From contig JACCQS010000240.1 in the NCBI GenBank assembly GCA_013814015.1, positions 1-7,408 on the forward strand: a stretch of DNA of 7,408 bases. Direction: 5' to 3'. Source of the stretch: Geodermatophilaceae bacterium. Its GTDB lineage: Bacteria > Actinomycetota > Actinomycetes > Mycobacteriales > Geodermatophilaceae. This document shows positions 1 to 6,221 of this stretch, piece by piece. Within the stretch, counting starts at the first letter, position 1, and every line of letters starts with the position of its first letter. The translations under genes were made by a program, and so were the position numbers. The notes beneath the pieces were generated by a model that was given only the letters and a program-made list of their open reading frames with translations, did not search any database and was not told the origin of the DNA.

Positions 1-1
1 T

Positions 2-295
2 CTGGACCGAATCTGGCGAGAACGCTGCGCGCAGTTTCTGTCCGACGGCCATATCACCGTGCTGGTGCGGGTAAACCCGGCGCGGCGGGAAGACCTGCTG
101 AACACCGCGGTGGCCGTCCGCGCCGAGGAACCCGACGCAGACGGCTGGCTGCGGCTGGACGTGGCTTACCAAGATTCACGACACGCCGAATGGGCGCTGT
201 GGCAGCTCAGCACGGACGCGGAAGCCCTCGCCCCCCAGTCGCTGCGTGCCGCTCTGCGCAACCGCGCCGCCGCGATCGCCGCCCGCTACGAGTAG
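2..295 (+). CDS. WYL-domain (YafY/PafC-type) transcriptional regulator, C-terminal part only
   Basis: The open frame enters from the left edge and ends at TAG 293-295, giving 97 visible residues. Its N-terminus lies outside the window. The internal GTG at 59 should not be taken as the start, because the frame is open and family-like before it. The fragment matches the C-terminal extension (WCX region) of WYL regulators: a short strand with VLVRVNP, an acidic loop, the RLDVAYQDSRHAEWALWQL stretch, then DAEALAP and a final Ala/Arg helix ending AARYE. Full-length members usually carry an N-terminal winged helix-turn-helix and a central WYL ligand-sensing domain; neither can be seen here. The likely role is a DNA-binding regulator, with unknown targets and ligand. 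It reads toward the resolvase but is separated from it by 277 bp, so co-transcription is not implied. Family assignment is from recalled consensus, not a search. Confidence 0.82.
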   Translation: MDRIWRERCAQFLSDGHITVLVRVNPARREDLLNTAVAVRAEEPDADGWLRLDVAYQDSRHAEWALWQLSTDAEALAPQSLRAALRNRAAAIAARYE

Positions 296-572
296 CGTCC
301 GCCCTCCTTCGCTCTCCAGAACACCGCCAACTACCTCTGACTGGGTTTCGTCAAGATCTCTGGCCCCAGCGATCGTCAGGCACACGCATCTGACAGTCAC
401 AGTCACAGACTGGGTCGGCGAACTCCCCGATCGGGCCTATCGCAAAGGAACGTCTGCGTGAGACTCGCGGAGGTGGCGACGGACCGGTGCTTCCGCGGCC
501 TCGCACCATCACAAAACCCGCAACGCAATCAACACCACGCAACACCCGGCGTAGAACGGGTTTCGATAGAGT
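296..572. other. Intergenic stretch with short direct and inverted repeats, upstream of a serine resolvase
   Basis: I find no convincing gene here; the short open frames on both strands look like high-GC noise. Visible structure: GACTGGGT occurs at 339-346 and again at 408-415; CAGTCAC repeats in tandem at 394-406; and CAGTCACAGACTG at 400-412 is an inverted repeat with 5-bp arms and a 3-bp spacer. GGGTTTCG occurs at 343-350 and 558-565. From about 500 to 550 the plus strand is strikingly A/C-rich. Small serine resolvases often act on sites next to their own gene, so this stretch could hold a recombination site, but I cannot define one. Confidence 0.4.
567..572 (+). promoter_or_regulatory. 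Possible -10 element (TAGAGT) for the resolvase, allowing a leaderless GTG start
   Basis: TAGAGT fits the actinobacterial TANNNT -10 pattern and directly abuts the ATG at 573. A transcript starting about 7 nt downstream would begin at the in-frame GTG at 579, giving a leaderless message two codons shorter than the ATG form. No purine-rich ribosome site is visible ahead of the ATG and no good -35 hexamer is seen, so this is tentative. Confidence 0.35.
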
Positions 573-1154
573 ATGGCAGTGGCACACAACCTGGGCTACG
601 CCCGCATCAGCACCGCCGACCAAGACCCGCAACTCCAACTCGACGCGCTCGCCGTCGCCGACTGCCTGAAGATCTACACCGACACCGCGTCCGGCACGAA
701 AGCCGACCGACCGCAATGGAACGCCTGCTTGGCCGACCTACGCCCCGGCGACACCCTGATCATCTGGAAGATCGACCGGCTCGGCCGTAACCTGCGCGAC
801 CTGATCGACATCGTCACCACTCTGCAGGCCCGCGACGTCGGCGTCAGATCACTGACCAACGGCATCGTGGACACCACCACCGCGCACGGCACCTTCGTCT
901 TCGGCATGTTCGCGCTGATGGCCGAATACGAAGCGGCGCTCATCAAAGAACGCACCCACGCCGGACTGGCCGCCGCCCGCGCCCGCGGACGCACCGGCGG
1001 CCGCAAACCGAAGATGACCCCCAAGCTGATCGACAAGGCCCAACGGATGTATGACGCCCGCCAATTCACCATGGCCGAGATCGCCGCCTCCTGCGGCGTC
1101 ACCCCCATGACCATCTACCGCAACATCACCACCAGCCAGACCACCACGAACTGA
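573..1154 (+). CDS. Small serine recombinase (resolvase/invertase family)
   Basis: This is a 193-residue serine recombinase, the usual size for Tn3/gamma-delta-type resolvases and DNA invertases. The catalytic domain spans about residues 6-130. The nucleophile is Ser13 in GYARIST, preceded by Arg11, with Gln17 and Gln22 following. Arg46 lies in SGTKADRPQW, and IDRLGRN supplies Asp68, Arg69 and Arg72. The long E helix follows, with AEYEAALIKERT at about 117-128. A basic arm (AARARGRTGGRKPK) leads to a C-terminal helix-turn-helix at about 163-184 (TMAEIAASCGVTPMTIYRNI). The enzyme should cut and rejoin DNA at paired sites through a phosphoserine link. No transposase or partner gene is in the window, so it may be a stand-alone resolvase or an element remnant. 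The start is ATG 573 or possibly GTG 579. One oddity is Ala121 where Tn3-type enzymes usually have an active-site Arg. Family assignment is firm; the biological role is unknown. Confidence 0.92.
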   Translation: MAVAHNLGYARISTADQDPQLQLDALAVADCLKIYTDTASGTKADRPQWNACLADLRPGDTLIIWKIDRLGRNLRDLIDIVTTLQARDVGVRSLTNGIVDTTTAHGTFVFGMFALMAEYEAALIKERTHAGLAAARARGRTGGRKPKMTPKLIDKAQRMYDARQFTMAEIAASCGVTPMTIYRNITTSQTTTN

Positions 1155-1207
1155 AGTCACACCCAGCCGGCGACACAAGCCCGACCGGCGCAAGATCATC
1201 GCTAGCG

Positions 1208-1727
1208 CTAACGGCTGCGCGGATCATCCTCGACCCCCTTGTCCACGAAGTCGAAGTGGAACACGAACGGCACCCACACATCGCCCAGGTAAGGGATCAG
1301 TGTCCAGATCCGCCTCAGTACCGCGATGACCGGCCGGCGTTCCTTGCCGAGCGCCTCGACGCCAGGGGCAGACAGGTGCCAGGTCGAGCGCAGCAGGCTG
1401 GCGCCGAACTCCTTGCTGAACATTCCCAGCGGCGCTCCTGCCTCGTCGAATACGTCGTGCTGGGCGTGTACGTCCAGTCGCTGCCGGGCCCGAAACGTAG
1501 ACGGGCCGGGTCTTCCCGGGATCGGCGAAGAAGTTGACCTCTTCCTTCAGCTTCATCCGCTTCTGCTCGGCCAGCGCCAGCAGGGCTCCCTCCGTGCCAT
1601 CCGGGTTCACCGCCAGGACCTCGTACCGGTTGACCATCAAGGTGATTCGCTGCCGGACGAAGAACATGGGCACATACATCACGCCCGGGGGCCGCGGTCC
1701 CTGCTGGTAGGGCGGTGGCATTGTCAT
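1208..1727 (-). pseudogene. LURP-one-related (tubby-like fold) protein gene, frameshifted and 3'-truncated
   Basis: Two frames on the minus strand together make one recognisable protein. The first runs from ATG 1725-1727 for 77 codons (MYVPMFFVRQRITLMVNRYE, then NPDGTEGALLALAEQKRM, to KTRPVY at 1497). The second, from about 1495 down, reads FRARQRLDVHAQHDVFDEAG, GMFSKEFGASLLRSTWHL, VIAVLRRIWTLIPYLGDVWV and PFVFHFDFVDK, then GVEDDPRSR and TAG at 1208-1210. One leftover base at 1496 separates them, so the intact gene has been shifted by a net +1 or -2. As I recall them, intact relatives run about 200 residues and carry another 30-40 after the FHFDF stretch, which are missing here. Alternatives are a sequencing error for the frameshift or programmed shifting; I see no slippery run. 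The ATG lies 13 bp after the guaA stop on the same strand, with AGGAAG upstream, so it was probably the last gene of that operon. Bacterial members have no settled function. Confidence 0.82.
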
Positions 1728-1740
1728 CCGGGCCTACTTC

Positions 1741-3303
1741 CTACTCCCACTCGATGGTTCCGGGCGGCTTGCTCGTCACGTCCAGCACGACTCGGTTGAC
1801 CTCCGGCACCTCATTGGTGATCCGGGTCGAGATCAGCGCCAGCACGTCGTACGGGAGTCGGCTCCAGTCGGCCGTCATCGCGTCCTCACTGGACACCGGT
1901 CGCAGCACGATCGGATGACCATAGGTACGACCGTCCCCCTGTACGCCCACCGATCGCACGTCCGCGAGCAAGACGACGGGGCATTGCCAGATCGACTCGT
2001 CCAGCCCGGCCCGGGTGAGCTCAGCACGGGTGATCGCGTCAGCTCTGCGGAGCACGTCGAGGCGGTAAGCATCCACGGCGCCGACAATTCGAACGCCGAG
2101 GCCGGGCCCCGGAAACGGTTGGCGCGCGACGATGCTGGCCGGAAGGCCGAGTTGGCGGCCCACCTCGCGTACCTCGTCCTTGAACAGTTCCCGAAGCGGT
2201 TCGACCAGCTCGAATGCCAGATCCTCCGGGAGCCCGCCGACGTTGTGGTGGCTCTTGATACTCGCCGCGCCGCTCCCGCCGCCGGACTCCACCACGTCCG
2301 GATACAGGGTCCCCTGTACGAGGAAGTCGATGCTGCCCTCCGTACCGGCTACGTCGCGTGCGGCCTGCTCGAAGACCCGGATGAATTCCCGGCCGATGAT
2401 CTTGCGCTTCTGCTCCGGGTCGGCGACTCCGGCCAGCGCGTCGAGGAACTGCGCTTCGGCACGGACGACGCGCAGGTCGACCCCGGTAGCCGCCACATAG
2501 TCGCGCTCCACCTGCTCGGTCTCACCGAGGCGCATCAGACCGTGATCGACGTACACGCAGGTCAGCTGATCACCGATGGCCCGCTGGACGAGCGCGGCCG
2601 CGACCGCCGAGTCGACTCCCCCGGACAACGCGCAGAGCACCCGCTTGCCCCCGACCTGGGAGCGGATCCGTTCGACCTGGATGTCGATGACATTGTCCAT
2701 CGTCCAGTCGCAACGGCAGCCGGCGATGTTGTGCAGGAATCGCTCGAGTACGGCCTGGCCGTGCTCGCTGTGCCCTACCTCGGGATGGAACTGCACTCCG
2801 GCCAATCGCCGGCTCACGTCCTCGACGGCCGCGACCGTGGCGCCGGCGCTTGTTGCCGTGACGGAAAACCCGGGCGGCGGCGCGGCGACCGAGTCGCCAT
2901 GACTCATCCACACCACCTGCTGATCCGGCAATCCACTGAACAACGCCGAGGGCCCGGGGCTGACCGTCAGCGCCGTACCGCCGTACTCCGAGGTACCAGT
3001 GTGCGCGACGACCCCGCCGAGTGCCTGGGCCATCAGCTGGAAGCCGTAGCAGATCCCGAACACCGGTACGCCGGCTTCGAACAGGCCTTCCGGCGCAGCC
3101 GGTGCTCCCGGCGCGTAGACCGACGACGGTCCCCCGGACAGCACGATGGCGCTGGGTTCGCGGGCCAGCATGTCCGCGACCGGCATGGTGTGCGGCACGA
3201 TCTCGCTGTGTATGTGCGCCTCGCGGACCCGTCGGGCGATCAGCTGCGCGTACTGCGCTCCATAGTCGACGACCAGAACGGTCTGACCGCCCGGTCTGTC
3301 CAT
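1741..3303 (-). CDS. guaA: GMP synthase (glutamine-hydrolysing)
   Basis: This enzyme converts XMP to GMP, using ATP and ammonia from glutamine; it is the last step of de novo GMP synthesis and is cytosolic. The class I glutamine amidotransferase domain covers about residues 7-193, with the nucleophile Cys85 in GICYGFQ and the His173/Glu175 pair in QFHPEVGH. The ATP-pyrophosphatase domain follows from about 200, with the P-loop SGGVDS at 227-232, then LVQGTLYPDVVES and IKSHHNVGGLP. The C-terminal dimerisation domain holds RQPFPGPGLGVRI and ends KPPGTIEWE. Length is 520 residues, typical of the family. I chose ATG 3301-3303 because GGAGG lies just upstream and homology begins at QTVLVVDYGAQYAQ. 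The same frame stays open upstream to an ATG at 3478-3480 that would add 59 low-complexity residues; this is probably not translated. All catalytic motifs look intact. It lies 173 bp behind guaB3 and is followed by the broken gene at 1727. Confidence 0.97.
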   Translation of the reverse strand: MDRPGGQTVLVVDYGAQYAQLIARRVREAHIHSEIVPHTMPVADMLAREPSAIVLSGGPSSVYAPGAPAAPEGLFEAGVPVFGICYGFQLMAQALGGVVAHTGTSEYGGTALTVSPGPSALFSGLPDQQVVWMSHGDSVAAPPPGFSVTATSAGATVAAVEDVSRRLAGVQFHPEVGHSEHGQAVLERFLHNIAGCRCDWTMDNVIDIQVERIRSQVGGKRVLCALSGGVDSAVAAALVQRAIGDQLTCVYVDHGLMRLGETEQVERDYVAATGVDLRVVRAEAQFLDALAGVADPEQKRKIIGREFIRVFEQAARDVAGTEGSIDFLVQGTLYPDVVESGGGSGAASIKSHHNVGGLPEDLAFELVEPLRELFKDEVREVGRQLGLPASIVARQPFPGPGLGVRIVGAVDAYRLDVLRRADAITRAELTRAGLDESIWQCPVVLLADVRSVGVQGDGRTYGHPIVLRPVSSEDAMTADWSRLPYDVLALISTRITNEVPEVNRVVLDVTSKPPGTIEWE

Positions 3304-3476
3304 TTCCTCCAAGCCTCGCTCGCTGCGCTCACCGGTCGGTCCGCTCGAAGACTTCACCTCGTGCGCTTCGCGCACTGTGCGGTCCGCGCCTCCCTCGCTG
3401 GCGCTCGGTCGATGCTCCCGCCCTCTCGGCGCTGCTCGTTCCTCGCTGCGATGCTCCCGACCTCTCGGCTGCCTGG
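3304..3476 (-). repeat. GC-rich short-repeat block between guaB3 and guaA
   Basis: This spacer is built from short repeated pieces. A 21-bp unit occurs at 3410-3430 and again at 3449-3469 with one mismatch (39-bp period); its core on the plus strand is CGATGCTCCCG. CCTCGCT occurs three times, at 3314-3320, 3393-3399 and 3441-3447, each followed by GC-rich variants such as CGCTGCGCTC. GTGCGCTTCGCGCAC at 3361-3375 is an inverted repeat with 6-bp arms and a 3-bp loop, able to form a hairpin in RNA. Read on the minus strand in the guaA frame there is no stop, giving a repeated RGREHR motif. The look is that of the intergenic repeat families scattered through many actinobacterial genomes, but I cannot name the family from one copy. 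A promoter, processing site or attenuator cannot be excluded. Confidence 0.65.
3306..3310 (-). promoter_or_regulatory. Ribosome binding site deciding the guaA start
   Basis: On the minus strand GGAGG is followed by AA and then ATG 3301-3303. The spacing is short, but this is the only strong Shine-Dalgarno match near the point where GuaA homology begins. It supports the 520-residue form over the 579-residue extension. Confidence 0.7.
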
Positions 3477-4607
3477 TCATGCGCCCGGCCGGGACAGCAC
3501 CAGGTCCACCTTCTGGAATTCCTTGAGGTCGCTATAGCCGGTCTTGGCCAGCGTACGAGCCAGGGCGCCGAACAAGTTGGTGCGCCCGGCCTGTGCGGCG
3601 CTGGGACCGAACAGCACCTCGTCGAGTGGCACCCGGTCGACCTCGGCCGGTGCCAGCCCGCCGCGGGGCAGCCGAGGATGGGCGGCCACCGAATCCCAGT
3701 ACCGACCGCCGGCCGGCGCCTGGGTCGCCGTGCGCAACGGCTCGCCGAGGACGACGGCGTCCGCGCCGCACGCCAGCGCCCGGGCGATCGCGCCACTGGT
3801 GGTGATCTCGCCGCTTGCCAGGACGTGGACGTAGCGCCCACCGGTCTCGTCGAGATAGTCCCGACGAGCCGCGACAGCATCGGCGATCGCGGTCGCCATC
3901 GGGACCCGGATGCCGAGCACCTCGTCGCTGCTCGCGTACTTGTCCGCGCCCATCCCGACGACCACGCCGGCCGCACCGGTCCGCATCAGGTGCAGCGCGG
4001 TCTGGTAGTCCGCGCAGCCGCCCACGATCACCGGTACGTCGAGGTCGGCGATGAACTCCTTGAGGTTCAGTCCCTCGCCGTGGTTGGTGACGTGTTCCGC
4101 GGAGACGATCGTGCCCTGGATGACCAGAATGTCCACTCCGGCCGACAACAATGCTGGTGCGAGCTCGGTGGTGTGCTGCGGTGAAACCCGAGCAGCCGTC
4201 GTGATTCCGGCGTCCTTGATCTCCTTGATCCGCGCGCTGATCAGGTCCGGCTTGACCGGCTCGGCGTAGATCTCCTGCAGCGTGGCGATACCGGCGTCAT
4301 CGTCCTCAGGCAGGTCCGAGATCCGCGCATATGCCTGCCTCGGGTCGTCGTACCTCGTCCACAGTCCTTCCGCGTTGAGCACCCCGAGACCGCCGGCCTG
4401 GCCCACGGCGATGCACATCTCGGGGCTCATCACCGCATCCGAGGGCGTGCCCATCATCGGGATGCCGAACGAGAAGGCGTCGATCTGCCAGGCCGTTGAG
4501 ACGTCGTCGATGTCTCGGGTACGGCGAGACGGGATGATCGAGACGTCATCCAGGTGATAACCGCGGCGGGCCGTACGACCCAACCCGATCTCGACGTAGT
4601 CACGCAT
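3477..4607 (-). CDS. guaB3: GuaB3-type IMP dehydrogenase family protein
   Basis: This 376-residue IMPDH/GMP-reductase-family TIM barrel has no CBS domain insert, as expected for the GuaB3 subgroup. The N-terminus (VEIGLGRTARRGY, then SIIPSRRTRDIDDVSTAWQ) and the C-terminus (GYSDLKEFQKVDLVL) are characteristic and resemble the M. tuberculosis guaB3 product as I remember it. The barrel contains LVIQGTIVSAEH at about 161-172, RTGAAGVVVGMG at 209-220, GIRVPMATAIADAVAARRDY at 232-251 and ACGADAVVLGEP at 279-290. The loop that carries the catalytic Cys in true IMPDH reads GMGADKYASSDEVLG (218-232) and has no cysteine. The later ribose/phosphate loop reads ASGEI (264-268) in place of the usual ADGG. 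Activity is therefore uncertain: a regulatory or GMP-reductase-like role is possible, while normal IMPDH chemistry looks unlikely. The start ATG 4605-4607 lies 17 nt after the guaB stop with no Shine-Dalgarno visible on this strand, suggesting coupled translation. Its TGA overlaps an ATG of the open guaA frame. Confidence 0.94.
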   Translation of the reverse strand: MRDYVEIGLGRTARRGYHLDDVSIIPSRRTRDIDDVSTAWQIDAFSFGIPMMGTPSDAVMSPEMCIAVGQAGGLGVLNAEGLWTRYDDPRQAYARISDLPEDDDAGIATLQEIYAEPVKPDLISARIKEIKDAGITTAARVSPQHTTELAPALLSAGVDILVIQGTIVSAEHVTNHGEGLNLKEFIADLDVPVIVGGCADYQTALHLMRTGAAGVVVGMGADKYASSDEVLGIRVPMATAIADAVAARRDYLDETGGRYVHVLASGEITTSGAIARALACGADAVVLGEPLRTATQAPAGGRYWDSVAAHPRLPRGGLAPAEVDRVPLDEVLFGPSAAQAGRTNLFGALARTLAKTGYSDLKEFQKVDLVLSRPGA

Positions 4608-4624
4608 GAGGAGGGCTCAACGTC

Positions 4625-6148
4625 TCAGCGGGCTCGGTAGTTGGGCGACTCGACGGTCATCTGTACGTCGTGCGGGTGGCTCTCGGTGAGTCCGGCCGAG
4701 GTGATCCGCATCAGCTGTGCGTGGTCACGCAGGTCCGCGATCGTGGCCGCGCCGCAGTAGCCCATTCCCGCGCACAGTCCACCGACCAACTGGTGGGCGA
4801 CACCGGCCAGCATCCCCCGGTAGGGCACCTGACCCTCGATGCCCTGTGGCACGAGTTTGTCGTCGGAGAGCACGTCATCGGCGAAGTACCGGTCCTTGGA
4901 GTACGACCGCGCCTCGCCACGGCTCTGCATCGCGGCCAACGAACCCATGCCGCGATAGGTCTTGTACTGCTTGCCGTTGACGAACACCAGTTCCCCGGGC
5001 GCCTCCTCGACGCCGGCCAGCAGGCTGCCCAGCATCACCGAGTCAGCACCGGCCGCGATGGCCTTGGCAATGTCCCCGGAGTACTGCAGGCCGCCGTCGG
5101 CGATCACCGGCACGCCAGCCGGGCCAGCGGCACGCGCCGCCTCGTAGATCGCGGTCACCTGGGGTACGCCGACACCGGCCACGACGCGGGTCGTACAGAT
5201 CGATCCTGGTCCTACCCCGACCTTGATCCCGTCCGCGCCGGCATCGATCAGTGCCTGCGCGCCGGCCCTGGTGGCGATGTTGCCGCCGATCACCTCGACC
5301 GTGGCGTCGGCCTTCAACCGAGCCACCATCTCCGGGATGCTGCGGTGGTGGCCGTGGGCGACATCAACCACCAGCACGTCCACCCCGGCCTCGATCAGCA
5401 GACCGGCCCGCTTGTAGGAATCCTCGCCAACTCCGATGGCCGCGCCGACCACCAACCGGCCAGTGTCGTCCTTGGTGGCCGAGGGGTACTCATCGCTCTT
5501 GACGAAGTCCTTCACCGTGATCAATCCACGCAGTCGCCTCCCCTCGTCCACCAGTGGGAGTTTCTCGATCTTGTGTTGCCGGAGCAGCGCAAGCGCCTCG
5601 TCGGGCTTGACCCCGTACGGCGCGGTCACCAATGGCATCGGCGTCATGATCTCGCGGACCCGACGGGTCGGGTCGGTCTCGAAGCGCATGTCGCGGTTGG
5701 TGACGATACCGAGCAGGATTCCCTCGGGATCGACAACGGGTGCGCCCGAGATCCGGTACTGGCCACACAGCCGGTCGACGGCGGCGATGGTGTCGTCAGG
5801 CGCACAGGTGATCGGGTGGCTGACCATTCCCGCTTCGGACCGCTTCACCACATCGACCTGGCTGGCCTGATCGTCGGCCGACAGGTTTCGGTGCAGAATT
5901 CCGACCCCGCCTTGGCGGGCCATCGCGATGGCCATCCGGGACTCGGTCACCGTGTCCATGGCGCTGGACACCAGCGGGATGGCCAGGCGCAGTTTGCGCG
6001 AGAGCTGGGTAGAGGTGTCGACGGAGTTCGGCAGCACGTCCGAAGCAGCCGGGACCAACAAGACGTCGTCGAAGGTCAGTGCCTCGTCGAGGAACTTCGG
6101 TCCGTAACCGCTGCGCTGGTCCACCTGTGCTCCCCACTGTGCCCGCAT
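4625..6148 (-). CDS. guaB: IMP dehydrogenase
   Basis: This enzyme oxidises IMP to XMP with NAD+, the rate-limiting and first committed step to GMP. It has 507 residues, typical for a CBS-containing bacterial IMPDH. The barrel starts with LTFDDVLLVPA at about 24-34 and SSAMDTVTE at 61-69. Two CBS domains, usual sites of nucleotide regulation, are inserted at about 108-220 (ISGAPVVD, GIVTNRDMRF, IEKLPLVDE, GLITVKDF). The barrel resumes with VDVAHGHH at 261-268. The catalytic loop GVGPGSICTTR puts the nucleophile at Cys318. ADGGLQYSGDIAKA (350-363) holds Asp351 for IMP binding, and GSLLAG and YRGMGSLAAM follow. The mobile flap carries DRYF at 419-422. All key residues are present. ATG 6146-6148 is preceded by GAGGA with a 5-nt spacer. 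It is the first gene of the leftward guaB-guaB3-guaA cluster and diverges from the DUF5319 gene. Confidence 0.97.
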   Translation of the reverse strand: MRAQWGAQVDQRSGYGPKFLDEALTFDDVLLVPAASDVLPNSVDTSTQLSRKLRLAIPLVSSAMDTVTESRMAIAMARQGGVGILHRNLSADDQASQVDVVKRSEAGMVSHPITCAPDDTIAAVDRLCGQYRISGAPVVDPEGILLGIVTNRDMRFETDPTRRVREIMTPMPLVTAPYGVKPDEALALLRQHKIEKLPLVDEGRRLRGLITVKDFVKSDEYPSATKDDTGRLVVGAAIGVGEDSYKRAGLLIEAGVDVLVVDVAHGHHRSIPEMVARLKADATVEVIGGNIATRAGAQALIDAGADGIKVGVGPGSICTTRVVAGVGVPQVTAIYEAARAAGPAGVPVIADGGLQYSGDIAKAIAAGADSVMLGSLLAGVEEAPGELVFVNGKQYKTYRGMGSLAAMQSRGEARSYSKDRYFADDVLSDDKLVPQGIEGQVPYRGMLAGVAHQLVGGLCAGMGYCGAATIADLRDHAQLMRITSAGLTESHPHDVQMTVESPNYRAR

Positions 6149-6153
6149 CTGAA

Positions 6154-6158
6154 TCCTC
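6154..6158 (-). promoter_or_regulatory. Ribosome binding site of guaB
   Basis: On the minus strand GAGGA precedes ATG 6146-6148 by five bases (TTCAG). This is a normal actinobacterial spacing and fixes the guaB start. Confidence 0.7.
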
Positions 6159-6194
6159 GGCCGACTTCCCTGGGGTCTGTCGCCCTAAGCCCCC

Positions 6195-6200
6195 ATCGTA
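6195..6200 (-). promoter_or_regulatory. Probable -10 element (TACGAT) of the guaB promoter
   Basis: TACGAT on the minus strand fits TANNNT and would start transcription near 6187, leaving an untranslated leader of about 40 nt before the guaB ATG. No clear -35 hexamer is seen at the expected distance. The leader is too short for a known purine riboswitch. Confidence 0.45.
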
Positions 6201-6208
6201 GTGCGGGC

Positions 6209-6214
6209 TACGGT
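6209..6214 (+). promoter_or_regulatory. Probable -10 element (TACGGT) giving a leaderless DUF5319 transcript
   Basis: TACGGT fits TANNNT and is followed by a 7-nt spacer and then GTG at 6222, the classic geometry of a leaderless actinobacterial gene. It lies 8 bp from the opposing guaB -10 element. There is no Shine-Dalgarno sequence ahead of this GTG. Confidence 0.5.
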
Positions 6215-6221
6215 GGCTCCT

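Noticed and set aside
351..716. 121-codon minus-strand open frame upstream of and into the resolvase
   Set aside because: It overlaps the resolvase start, has no homology that I recognise, and has compositional features of a shadow frame.
458..790. 110-codon plus-strand open frame overlapping the resolvase
   Set aside because: It is out of frame with the resolvase and rich in Arg, Pro and His; the resolvase frame has clear family motifs.
1166..1189. Possible terminator hairpin after the resolvase (GCCGG ... CCGGC)
   Set aside because: Only five pairs with a 14-base loop and no T run, so too weak to call.
3478..3480. ATG overlapping the guaB3 stop as the true guaA start
   Set aside because: The added 59 residues are low-complexity repeats, GuaA homology starts near 3303, and GGAGG sits just before that ATG. 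It is kept as a finding but not as the annotated start.
1915..3537. 540-codon plus-strand open frame opposite guaA
   Set aside because: It is an antisense shadow of guaA. GC-rich codon bias opens the complementary frame, and the product has no recognisable domain and no ribosome site.
3021..4184. 387-codon plus-strand open frame opposite guaA and guaB3
   Set aside because: It is Arg/Pro/Ser-rich, typical of out-of-frame GC-rich DNA, and runs across both genes and the repeat block.
6149..6200. Purine riboswitch in the guaB leader
   Set aside because: The leader is only about 40 nt by the proposed promoter and has no three-way-junction pattern.
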